A DNA stretch of 64,000 bases from positions 45,856 through 109,855 of the forward strand of contig JAAWNT010000006.1 in NCBI GenBank assembly GCA_022799115.1, written 5' to 3'. Source of the DNA: Clostridiales bacterium. GTDB taxonomy: Bacteria; Bacillota; Clostridia; Oscillospirales; Acutalibacteraceae. The notes beneath the pieces were generated by a model. The model did not search any database. It saw only the letters and a program-made list of their open reading frames with translations, and was not told where the DNA came from. Both the position numbers and the translations under genes were made by a program. Position 1 is the first letter of the stretch, and each line of letters begins with the position of its first letter. Shown here in pieces: positions 25,308 to 32,759 of the stretch.

Positions 25308-26747
25308 ATGCAATACGATAACGACGCGAAACAAATGAAATTTGAGGTGCTCAGACGGGTGGCGCAGCTCGCCTATATGGGAGAGCTGGAGGAAAACATC
25401 GACGGCCTTCCTTATGATATCATTCCCGGAAATGAGGCGCGGTTTCGATGCTGTGTTTATCGAGAGCGGGAGATCATCCGGGAGCGGGTGACGTTGGCGC
25501 AGGGCAAAAATCTTCCCAACGGATTCGATCAGGCCCAGGGGGTAGTCACTGTGTTGCCGGCTGCCTGCGAGGGATGTCCAATCAATCGCTTTACCGTCAC
25601 AGAAAACTGCCAGCGTTGTATGGCAAAAAAGTGTGTGGCCGCTTGTCCATTTGGCGCTATCTCTGTAACAGGTAAGGGCGCGTATATCGATCCCGCCAAA
25701 TGTAAAGAGTGCGGGCGCTGCGCTTCGGCCTGTCCCTACAACGCGATTTCAGATACCATGCGTCCTTGTTTACGGTCTTGTCCGGTGGATGCCATCACTA
25801 TGGACGCAAGCAAGCAGGCCAGCATCAAATACGACCGTTGCATCGGCTGCGGCGCCTGCACCATGGATTGTCCTTTTGGAGCGATCTCCGATCGGTCTTA
25901 TATAGTCAATGTAATTAAAGAGATTCAGGGAAAGAAAAAGGTATTTGCCATGTTTGCGCCGGCCATCGAAGGACAGTTCGGTGACGCTACGGTGGGAATG
26001 CTGAAAAACGCCATCCGCAAACTGGGATTTGACGGGGTATTTGAAGTGGCCCTTGGCGCAGACGCAGTGGCTCAGCATGAAGCCCAAGAGCTGAAGCATG
26101 CGGTGGAAAACGGTTCCAAACTGACCACCTCTTGCTGCCCGGCCTTTGTTGCTATGATCGAAAAGCATTTTCCGCGGCTGCTGCCCAATATGTCCCACAC
26201 GGTTTCTCCCATGACGGCTACCGCCCGTTATATCCGCGAGGAACACCCTGGTTCCCTGGTCGTTTTTATCGGTCCGTGTATTGCAAAAAAACAGGAGATC
26301 ACGCGCGTGCAGGACAGTGCTGATTTTGTCATTACGTTAGAGGAGCTTGCCGCGATGTTTGCGGCCCAAAGCATCAATCCCAATGAGATGGCGGATAATG
26401 AACAGGACGGCAGCGTTTATGGCAAAGGCTTCGCGCAAAGCGGCGGCGTTTCCGGTGCGGTTATGCGGGTATTGGAGGAGGAAGGCTGCGATCTTTCCAT
26501 CTCCTGTAAGAAATGTACCGGAGCCAAGGAATGCAAGAAGGCTCTGATGATTCTCAATGCCGGTCGTCTGCCTGAGAATATGATTGAGGGCATGGCTTGT
26601 GAAGGCGGCTGTATTGACGGCCCAGCTTCTATTTTGTCTCATCAGCGAATCGTGAAAAACCGGGATAAGCTGCTGAAAAATGCGGATCAGCGTTCCATTA
26701 CGGAGAATCTTTACAATCACGAATTTTCCAGAATCAAAATGGAATAA
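25308..26747 (+). CDS. [FeFe] hydrogenase, group-B-like, ferredoxin-type N-terminus
   Basis: A 479-residue soluble enzyme predicted to evolve or oxidise H2 with ferredoxin. The N-terminal part is Cys-rich: CEGCP...CQRC...CVAACP, CKECGRCASACP, CLRSCP and CIGCGACTMDCP, enough for several [4Fe-4S] clusters. The H-cluster domain has motif 1 TTSCCPAF (C276 proton relay, C277), motif 2 GPCIAKKQE (C324) and motif 3 EGMACEGGCIDGP (C431, C435). GPC in motif 2 and loss of the usual Trp in motif 1 fit group B rather than the well-studied group A. It starts 14 bp after the phosphatase with AAAGGAG. No HydE/F/G maturation genes are in the window. Confidence 0.92.
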   Translation: MQYDNDAKQMKFEVLRRVAQLAYMGELEENIDGLPYDIIPGNEARFRCCVYREREIIRERVTLAQGKNLPNGFDQAQGVVTVLPAACEGCPINRFTVTENCQRCMAKKCVAACPFGAISVTGKGAYIDPAKCKECGRCASACPYNAISDTMRPCLRSCPVDAITMDASKQASIKYDRCIGCGACTMDCPFGAISDRSYIVNVIKEIQGKKKVFAMFAPAIEGQFGDATVGMLKNAIRKLGFDGVFEVALGADAVAQHEAQELKHAVENGSKLTTSCCPAFVAMIEKHFPRLLPNMSHTVSPMTATARYIREEHPGSLVVFIGPCIAKKQEITRVQDSADFVITLEELAAMFAAQSINPNEMADNEQDGSVYGKGFAQSGGVSGAVMRVLEEEGCDLSISCKKCTGAKECKKALMILNAGRLPENMIEGMACEGGCIDGPASILSHQRIVKNRDKLLKNADQRSITENLYNHEFSRIKME

Positions 26748-26885
26748 TAAGTGGCGATGGAAAAGGGCGTCTTTGTATGTCTACAGTTTGGACGATCTGG
26801 TTTGAAAGACCGATCCTTTTGCAGATACAAGAGAAATAGAACGGTTGCTTCGAACGACGGATTTGTTTTGGAGTGATCCATACGA

Positions 26886-26928
26886 ACAAAGGGGTTGGGG
26901 CGCTGTACCCACCCCTTTGTACTTTTTT
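26886..26928 (+). terminator. Terminator of the hydrogenase operon
   Basis: ACAAAGGGGTTGGG pairs with CCCACCCCTTTGT (one bulged T), followed by ACTTTTTT. It lies about 140 bp after the hydrogenase stop. I see nothing else in the 224-bp gap. Confidence 0.8.
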
Positions 26929-26971
26929 GAAGAGAAAACCATTCATTCAAGGAACGATAGGAGGTATTCAA

Positions 26972-27442
26972 ATGAAGGAAAAGAGAGTATGCGAATCCAG
27001 AACGGAGCAGGTTCATCTGGTACGCAATACCCACATCAACGGGAATAAGCGGTTGTTCGGAGGTTGTCTGATGCAGTGGATCGACACGGTTGGAGGCGTG
27101 GTTGCTCGCCGTCATTCCGGCAGAGCGATTACCACGGCCTGTGTGGATAACCTGCAATTTCGGGCTGCGGTGGTCATCAACAGCACAGTAGTGCTCATTG
27201 GAAAAATGACTTATGTGGGCAATACCTCTATGGAAGTGAGGGTAGATACCTTTGTGGAAAGTCTGGAAGGGGTTCGGGAGCTGGTCAATACCGCTTATCT
27301 GGTTTTTGTAGCGCTGGATGAGAATGGGAGACCTGTTCCGGTTCCTGGTTTGCAGATAGAGAACGAACAGGAACGCGTGGAATTCGAGAATGGAGCCCGC
27401 CGCCAGCAGTTAAGAAAGGAACGAAGAAATCAGGGCTATTAA
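26972..27442 (+). CDS. Hotdog-fold acyl-CoA thioesterase
   Basis: A 156-residue YciA/Acot-type thioesterase. The N-terminal helix region LVRNTHINGNKRLFGGCLMQ followed by WIDTVGGVVARRHSGR matches the hotdog family, with the Asp of WIDTVG at the catalytic position. VDNLQFRAAV and LIGKMTYVGNTSMEVRV follow. It should hydrolyse acyl-CoA esters; chain-length preference is unknown. The ATG at 26972 has AGGAGG 8 bp upstream. The gene stands alone after the hydrogenase terminator. The C-terminal 30 residues are charged and probably disordered. Confidence 0.87.
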   Translation: MKEKRVCESRTEQVHLVRNTHINGNKRLFGGCLMQWIDTVGGVVARRHSGRAITTACVDNLQFRAAVVINSTVVLIGKMTYVGNTSMEVRVDTFVESLEGVRELVNTAYLVFVALDENGRPVPVPGLQIENEQERVEFENGARRQQLRKERRNQGY

Positions 27443-27566
27443 GCGCCGTTTGAATATTTTTCTGTAATTATCCATTAACCAGGAGAGGGAAAAATGGGGC
27501 GGTTTGCGTTTCCTATTTGCTGTATCGCTGTGGGCCGAAAATTTACGATTGGATTGGTGAAGGAAT

Positions 27567-28376
27567 ATGACGAATCAGGAAATCGTACGTATTGCTATGG
27601 AGCAATCGGCGATTGACCTTCATTGCAACGCAGAGGATCTTAATTCTGGACACAACCGGGTGGTGATTTCTCAAACAGACCGCCGAGCCAGGCGCTACCT
27701 TGATTTGCCGTTTTTCTGCAACCTAGTGTCCTATGGCAAAAATATCGTTGCATCAGTGATTCCGGAAATTATGGGCTTTGTGAAGGATTATATCAATCGT
27801 TACCCCATCGAGCATTGTTTTGAAACGCCGAATATACATCGGTTAAGCCGGGAGTTTGAAAAATATGGGAAAAGTGTCTGCTTTATGGCGGAATATTTTT
27901 TGCCGGATGTGCAGCTTCAAAAGCCGCTTCCGTGTGCGTATCCCATAAGGGTCCTTGGCTCTTCTGAATTTTCCGGCTGCTATACAAAAGAATGGGCAAA
28001 CGCTTTGTGTGAAAAAAGAAAACAGCTGGATCGGCTGGCGGTGGCCGCCTATGATGGGGAGCGTATGGTGGGGATGGCAGGGGCTTCGTCCGACTGTGAA
28101 ACCATGTGGCAGATTGGAATTGATGTGCTGCCGGAATACAGGAATCAAGGGATCGCCGCTGCGCTGACCAGTCGATTGTCAGCAGAAATATTACAGCGGG
28201 GGATCGTTCCCTTTTATTGCGCCGCCTGGTCCAATCTGGCTTCGGTGCGTAATGCCATCAGAAGCGGCTTCCGTCCGGCTTGGGTAGAACTAACCGCGAT
28301 TGAATCTGAAAAAGCGGTTGCCTTGATTGACGGACCGGCCGCCAAACAAGAGGAACGATTTGAGAAGGGCGATTGA
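27567..28376 (+). CDS. GNAT-family N-acetyltransferase
   Basis: A 269-residue protein whose C-terminal half is a GNAT domain. The acetyl-CoA-binding segment is QIGIDVLPEYRNQGIAAAL, with the Q/RxxGxA/G-type loop YRNQGIAAA, followed by FYCAAWSNLASVRNAIRSGF, a typical motif B. The N-terminal 120 residues are a separate region with no motif I recognise. The acceptor substrate is unknown. The ATG at 27567 lies in GGTGAAGGAATATG. A small unassigned gap separates it from the thioesterase. Confidence 0.8.
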   Translation: MTNQEIVRIAMEQSAIDLHCNAEDLNSGHNRVVISQTDRRARRYLDLPFFCNLVSYGKNIVASVIPEIMGFVKDYINRYPIEHCFETPNIHRLSREFEKYGKSVCFMAEYFLPDVQLQKPLPCAYPIRVLGSSEFSGCYTKEWANALCEKRKQLDRLAVAAYDGERMVGMAGASSDCETMWQIGIDVLPEYRNQGIAAALTSRLSAEILQRGIVPFYCAAWSNLASVRNAIRSGFRPAWVELTAIESEKAVALIDGPAAKQEERFEKGD

Positions 28377-28564
28377 TGGGTGTTGCGATTGGTAAGAAGC
28401 AGGAAGGCGTTTTGAAAGAATAAGATGGTATATATGGCTTTCCGCATGGGCATATGATCCAAAGGGAAATCCGTCGATTCGGTTCTATAACAATTTCTTA
28501 CCAGATAATCGATAAAAAATTGTAAACTTTCGGTAGTCTCCTACAAATTTAGAGCAAGGTATGT

Positions 28565-28570
28565 TATAAT
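28565..28570 (+). promoter_or_regulatory. Possible extended -10 promoter for the lipoprotein gene
   Basis: TGTTATAAT (TATAAT at 28565-28570) is an extended -10 element, 41 bp before the ATG. The -35 region (TACAAA) is poor. Confidence 0.45.
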
Positions 28571-28610
28571 ATTTTAGTCAGCAAGTTACCTTAGCTTTGG
28601 GAGGTTGCCA

Positions 28611-30071
28611 ATGAAAGGAAGAAAAAAGGCGGCTGTGTTGCTGCTGGCGGCGGTTATGCTGTTGTCCGTAGCGTCCTGCCGCGCCAATATACCAGTTGGA
28701 GAAGAAACCAGCAATGTTACAGAAAGTTCTCAATCTTCTTCTCGGACAGAACGAGATAAAATAGAAGCGGTATCTTCTTCTGCGTCTTCACAGGAGAGCT
28801 CCTCGGACTCCTCCCAGGAGGCAAGCGAGCCGGACGACGATGTGACGGAGTCGCTGCCCGATTTACAGGCGCCTCCGGTCGGCGGGGAATCTTCTTCCCA
28901 GGTGGTACAAAGCGCGGGAGAGGAAAGCTCGAGTTCGCAAAGCGTCCAAGCTACCGTTACTTATCAGCCCGGGACTTTGGGGTACTATCCTGCTCTTATT
29001 CAGTATGAGCCTGCCTATGACCGGCTGACCAGAGATCAGAAAACCGCTTACCGGGCGATATCTACTGCGGTTTCCTACATGAAAACCGGTAAGTTTTATT
29101 TTAATCCTGAAAATTTAAATCGACAGGGAGTTACGCTGACCCGGTCTGAGGTGCTCTTGGCGTACAGTGCGGTAATGTCCGATCATCCGGAATATTTTTG
29201 GATGTCCAAAACATATGTAACCAATAAACAGGACTGCGTCTATATGGAATGCACCTACAATTGTACCCTGGCGCAAAAGGTGCAGAAGCAAACGCAGATC
29301 CGTCAACAGCTCAATATATTTTTATCGGGACTGACCGGCAATATGAGCCAATTGGCGCTGGAAAAAGCCGCGCATGATTTTGTAGTTTCCAGGACTTCTT
29401 ATGGATATGGCAGCGCCTCGCCCAGCAATGTGGATTCGGATGCGTATAATATATATGGGGGACTGGTGAGCGGGTCCGCAGTCTGTGAAGGATATGCCCG
29501 TTCGATTCAGTATCTGTGCACACAGGTTGGACTGGAATGTGTTCTCCAGCGAGGCACCGCAGTAAGCAATGTGGGGCAAGGACGGGTGGACCATATGTGG
29601 AATGCAGTGAAAATCGATGGGAATTGGTATCAACTGGACGCCACATGGGACGACCCTGTGTACAGCAACGGCGTGCAGCGGATCAACTATGACTACTTTA
29701 ATCTTACCAAACAGCAGATACAGTCCGATGGAGGGCGTTCACGCACCTTCTATGCTCTGGCGGGTCAGTCCAATCAGTCGGAGCTCAGCAACTTTTCTTT
29801 GCCGGAGTGCAGTGCCACAGCCGCCAGCTATACTGGAAATGCCTGGGCTTTTGTGCATTCAGGAGAATCGGTGGGCGCCGTTGTCAATCAGGCTATTTTA
29901 GAGGCGCAAAGCCGGGGGCGTAACAATGTGGAGATATTCCTGGATAATAGCGCCGGCAGCACATTTGCAAACAGCGTCTATGGATGTGTAAATACCAACT
30001 GGATTGTGAATACGGGGATCACCCATCTTACCTGTACCGGTTTGGGAAGCTATGTAAGGGTATCCTGGTAA
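28611..30071 (+). CDS. Lipoprotein with transglutaminase-like domain
   Basis: About 486 residues. The N-terminus has a lipoprotein signal peptide with the lipobox LSVASC, so the mature protein would be lipid-anchored at Cys near residue 22. A Ser/Glu-rich linker of about 100 residues follows. The C-terminal two-thirds contain a transglutaminase-like/protease-fold domain: GSAVCEGYARSIQYLCTQVG (Cys), DHMWNAVKIDGNWYQLD (His) and ATWDDP (Asp). The catalytic triad appears complete. Its substrate outside the cell is unknown. The ATG at 28611 follows GGGAGGT; a TTG at 28605 lies within that site and is unlikely. Confidence 0.88.
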   Translation: MKGRKKAAVLLLAAVMLLSVASCRANIPVGEETSNVTESSQSSSRTERDKIEAVSSSASSQESSSDSSQEASEPDDDVTESLPDLQAPPVGGESSSQVVQSAGEESSSSQSVQATVTYQPGTLGYYPALIQYEPAYDRLTRDQKTAYRAISTAVSYMKTGKFYFNPENLNRQGVTLTRSEVLLAYSAVMSDHPEYFWMSKTYVTNKQDCVYMECTYNCTLAQKVQKQTQIRQQLNIFLSGLTGNMSQLALEKAAHDFVVSRTSYGYGSASPSNVDSDAYNIYGGLVSGSAVCEGYARSIQYLCTQVGLECVLQRGTAVSNVGQGRVDHMWNAVKIDGNWYQLDATWDDPVYSNGVQRINYDYFNLTKQQIQSDGGRSRTFYALAGQSNQSELSNFSLPECSATAASYTGNAWAFVHSGESVGAVVNQAILEAQSRGRNNVEIFLDNSAGSTFANSVYGCVNTNWIVNTGITHLTCTGLGSYVRVSW

Positions 30072-30087
30072 TGCATACGAAAAATGA

Positions 30088-30137
30088 GAGGTAAAAGCAA
30101 AACGTCCAAAAAGGACGCAGGCTTTTACCTCTTTTTC
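30088..30137 (+). terminator. Terminator of the lipoprotein gene
   Basis: An 11-bp stem GAGGTAAAAGC / GCTTTTACCTC encloses a second stem CGTCC / GGACG and ends in TTTTTCT. Confidence 0.88.
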
Positions 30138-30150
30138 TGTTATTTGCATA

Positions 30151-30168
30151 TTGTCAAGCGTTTGACAA
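30151..30168 (+). promoter_or_regulatory. Perfect palindrome over the -35 box of the smsCB promoter
   Basis: TTGTCAA-GCGT-TTGACAA is an exact inverted repeat with 7-bp arms and 4-bp spacer. It is extended by GCA (30147-30149) and TGC (30171-30173). The right arm contains the -35 hexamer. The arm and spacer geometry is that of Rex operators (12 of 14 bases of TTGTTAA-N4-TTAACAA), but another redox or Fe-S regulator is possible. Confidence 0.6.
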
Positions 30169-30189
30169 AGTGCAACAATATGTTATACT
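30162..30189 (+). promoter_or_regulatory. SigA promoter of the smsCB operon
   Basis: TTGACA (30162-30167) and TATACT (30184-30189) with 16-bp spacing, about 75 bp upstream of the first gene. Confidence 0.75.
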
Positions 30190-30264
30190 AAATTTGTCGT
30201 TAATAGAAAATCTTTATAATCAAAAAAATAGAATAAACGGCAACATAAAACGAGGTGAAATGGA

Positions 30265-30990
30265 ATGCTGGAATTGCAAAATATTTCTGTTTGTGTGGAA
30301 AGCAGCCGGGAAATACTGAAGAATATTAACTTTACATTGGACGATTCCAAATTTATTGTGATAACAGGTCCCAACGGGGGAGGAAAATCCACATTGGCCA
30401 AGGTGATAGCTGGAATTCTTCCGCCTACCTCCGGAAAAATTTTACTGGACGGCAAAGATATTACCAATAGCTCTATTACAGAACGGGCCAAGTTGGGAAT
30501 AGGATTTGCCTTTCAACAGCCGGTGCGTTTTAAAGGGATTACAGTTCGAGACTTGATTACATTAGCTGCTGGAGTTCCTCTGGAAGAATCGCAGGCCCGC
30601 TCTTATCTGCGGGACGTGGGATTGTGTGCGAGGGAATACATCGACCGAGAGGTTAACGCCAGCCTGTCCGGTGGGGAAATGAAGCGTATCGAAATTGCGA
30701 TGGTAATGGCCAGAAAGACCAAGCTGACCATTTTTGATGAGCCGGAAGCGGGAATTGATTTATGGAGCTTTCAAAACCTTATTAATGTCTTTAAACAGCT
30801 CCGCAGCGAGATCCAGGGCACGGTATTGATTATTTCTCATCAGGAGAGAATCCTGGATATTGCGGATGAAATTATTGTTCTCTCCGGCGGGGAAGTGACT
30901 GCCCGCGGGGCAAAAAACGGCATTCTACCTGAGTTGCTTCGTATAGATGGGGAATGCAACTTCTGTTGTGAGGAGGCGAAACTGTCATGA
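30265..30990 (+). CDS. smsC: SufC-like ABC ATPase of a minimal Fe-S assembly system (SmsC)
   Basis: A 241-residue cytoplasmic ABC ATPase of the SufC family. It has Walker A GPNGGGKST (35-43), Q-loop FAFQQPVRFKGIT, signature LSGGEMKRIEIAMVMA, Walker B LTIFDEPEAGIDLWS and switch His in LIISHQERIL. The ERAKLGIGFAFQQP and DEPEAGIDLWS sequences separate SufC-type proteins from transporter ATPases. The C-terminus ends in CNFCCEE (C231, C234, C235), which might bind a metal or cluster. It overlaps the SufB-like gene by 4 bp. The pair corresponds to the SUF-like minimal system (SMS) described in archaea and anaerobic bacteria. Confidence 0.88.
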   Translation: MLELQNISVCVESSREILKNINFTLDDSKFIVITGPNGGGKSTLAKVIAGILPPTSGKILLDGKDITNSSITERAKLGIGFAFQQPVRFKGITVRDLITLAAGVPLEESQARSYLRDVGLCAREYIDREVNASLSGGEMKRIEIAMVMARKTKLTIFDEPEAGIDLWSFQNLINVFKQLRSEIQGTVLIISHQERILDIADEIIVLSGGEVTARGAKNGILPELLRIDGECNFCCEEAKLS

Positions 30991-31904
30991 AAGGCGTAAC
31001 CAAAAAGCTGTTGGAATTGGTATCCGATCTGGTGGGAGATCCCAAGGGCGCCTTTAATATCCGGGAGGATGGCCAGTGCGCAGGAAGGCAATCTACGGAG
31101 AACATTCAAATCAACACCAAAAAGGATCAGCCTGGTATTGATATCATTGTGCAGCCGGATACCAAGGGAGAAACGATTTACATTCCCGCCTGTATTACGC
31201 ACAGCGATGTGGACGACCTGGTATATAACGACTTTTATATTGGAGACGGCGCTGAGGTGACGATAGTCGCAGGATGCGGCGTTCATACGGAAGGGGAGGA
31301 AAGCTCTCAGCACAATGGCGTTCATCGTTTTTTTATCGGCAAGAACGCCCGGGTGCTCTATTTGGAAAAACACATCGGAATTGGTGAGGGGACCGGAAAA
31401 CGGATCATTAATCCCAAGACCTATGTGGAAATAGAAGATGGCGGATATATGGAGATGAATTCCACTCAAATTGAAGGGGTGGATTCCACCAACCGCTTTA
31501 CCAAAGCGGCGCTGAAGCAGCGGGCGAAATTGGTAGTGAAAGAAAAGATTATGACCCACGATGACCAGACGGCGGAAACCAACTTTGAGGTGGATTTAAA
31601 CGGAGAGGATTCCGGCGCCGACTTGATTTCCCGTTCTGTGGCGAAGGATCGTTCCCGGCAGATGTTCCGGTCGAGAATCAATGGCAACACCCGCTGTACC
31701 GGCCACTCGGAATGCGATGCCATTATTATGGATCAGGGAGTGGTAAGCGCGATTCCTGAACTGACTGCTAATCATGTGGATTCCGCGTTGATTCATGAAG
31801 CGGCTATTGGAAAAATTGCAGGTGAGCAACTGATTAAGCTAATGACCTTAGGCCTTACCGATGAGCAGGCTGAGGCAAAAATCATCGAAGGTTTTTTAAA
31901 ATGA
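30987..31904 (+). CDS. smsB: SufB/D-like scaffold of a minimal Fe-S assembly system (SmsB)
   Basis: A 305-residue SufB/SufD-family protein, shorter than classical SufB (about 460). The beta-helix core contains VNPKTY-like INPKTYVEIEDGGYMEMNST. The functional residues of SufB are matched by Cys243 in GHSECDAI and by His270-Glu271 in ALIHEAAIGKIAGEQL. It should build Fe-S clusters with SmsC. No cysteine desulfurase (SufS/IscS), SufU/IscU or SufD is nearby, consistent with an SMS-type two-gene system that uses free sulfide or a desulfurase encoded elsewhere. The likely clients include the hydrogenases encoded 4 kb upstream, which is inference. Confidence 0.87.
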   Translation: MKGVTKKLLELVSDLVGDPKGAFNIREDGQCAGRQSTENIQINTKKDQPGIDIIVQPDTKGETIYIPACITHSDVDDLVYNDFYIGDGAEVTIVAGCGVHTEGEESSQHNGVHRFFIGKNARVLYLEKHIGIGEGTGKRIINPKTYVEIEDGGYMEMNSTQIEGVDSTNRFTKAALKQRAKLVVKEKIMTHDDQTAETNFEVDLNGEDSGADLISRSVAKDRSRQMFRSRINGNTRCTGHSECDAIIMDQGVVSAIPELTANHVDSALIHEAAIGKIAGEQLIKLMTLGLTDEQAEAKIIEGFLK

Positions 31905-31969
31905 AAAAAGCCTCCACGCGCTGGTGGACAGCTCCAGACTGTGCTGCCTAGTACGGGGAGGTTTTTCTA
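31902..31969 (+). terminator. Terminator of the smsCB operon
   Basis: AAAAAAGCCTCC pairs with GGGGAGGTTTTT around smaller inner hairpins (CCA..TGG and CAG..CTG). It overlaps the smsB stop codon and ends in a T-run. Confidence 0.7.
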
Positions 31970-32056
31970 TTTTGATTACTATGTTTTTCCATTGACCTTA
32001 TCATTAGGACATCACGAGAGGTTTTACAGGTTGGATTCAAGAAAGAAGGGGTAAAC

Positions 32057-32668
32057 GTGAAAGTAAAACAAGCCATTGAGGAAAGACGAAGCATCCGCAA
32101 ATTTAGTCCCGATCCCATAGATCGGAAAACCTTAGAGGACATTTTGCAATGTGCGCTGGAGGCTCCTTCCGCCAAAAATCGGCAGCCCTGGAGATTTGTG
32201 GTGATTGCTGGGACGGAAAAAAGCCGGATGCTGGAGGCGATGCGAACGGGGATTGAGATGGAGCGAAAAGGGACAGGCCTTCTTCCCGGCAGTCTGCGTT
32301 TTTTATCGGGTGCAGAATATACCATGCGCATTATGGAGCAGGCGCCGGTGACGATTTTTGTTCTCAATGCCGGGTCGGATTGTTTGGGACAACAGATGTC
32401 CGCAGAGGATCAGTTCTTCGAGATGGCAAACCTGCAATCCATTGGAGCGTCCATCGAAAATTTATTACTGGCCGCCCAGGAGAAAGGGATTGGAAGTCTT
32501 TGGATCTGCGATATCTTTTTTGCCTATCGGGAGTTGCAGGCGTTTCTGGAAACGAATCATCAGCTAGTAGCGGCGGTCGCTCTGGGAGTTCCTCGGGAAT
32601 CCCCCAGACGCAGGCCCAGAAAAGCGCTCTCCCAAGTTGTAGATTGGAGAATGGGAGACTTATTATAA
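32057..32668 (+). CDS. Nitroreductase-family flavoprotein
   Basis: A 203-residue FMN-dependent oxidoreductase. The N-terminal motif ERRSIRKFSPDPIDRKTLED, then APSAKNRQPWRFVV, is the FMN-binding signature. GIGSLWICDIFFAYRELQAF and AVALGVPRESPRRRPRKAL near the C-terminus fit the family. The physiological substrate is unknown; relatives reduce quinones, nitro compounds or iodotyrosine. The start is the GTG at 32057 with GAAGGGG upstream. It is a single gene ended by a strong bidirectional terminator. Confidence 0.88.
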   Translation: MKVKQAIEERRSIRKFSPDPIDRKTLEDILQCALEAPSAKNRQPWRFVVIAGTEKSRMLEAMRTGIEMERKGTGLLPGSLRFLSGAEYTMRIMEQAPVTIFVLNAGSDCLGQQMSAEDQFFEMANLQSIGASIENLLLAAQEKGIGSLWICDIFFAYRELQAFLETNHQLVAAVALGVPRESPRRRPRKALSQVVDWRMGDLL

Positions 32669-32713
32669 TGGTTAAACGGCAATCCGATAGCGCCAAATGT
32701 AATTTTAACATTG

Positions 32714-32745
32714 AAAAAAGTCCGCCTTTTTAGGCGGACTTTTTT
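32714..32745. terminator. Bidirectional terminator between nitroreductase and sulfatase genes
   Basis: A perfect 14-bp stem with sides AAAAAAGTCCGCCT and AGGCGGACTTTTTT, between convergent genes. Confidence 0.9.
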
Positions 32746-32759
32746 CATGGAATAAAAAA

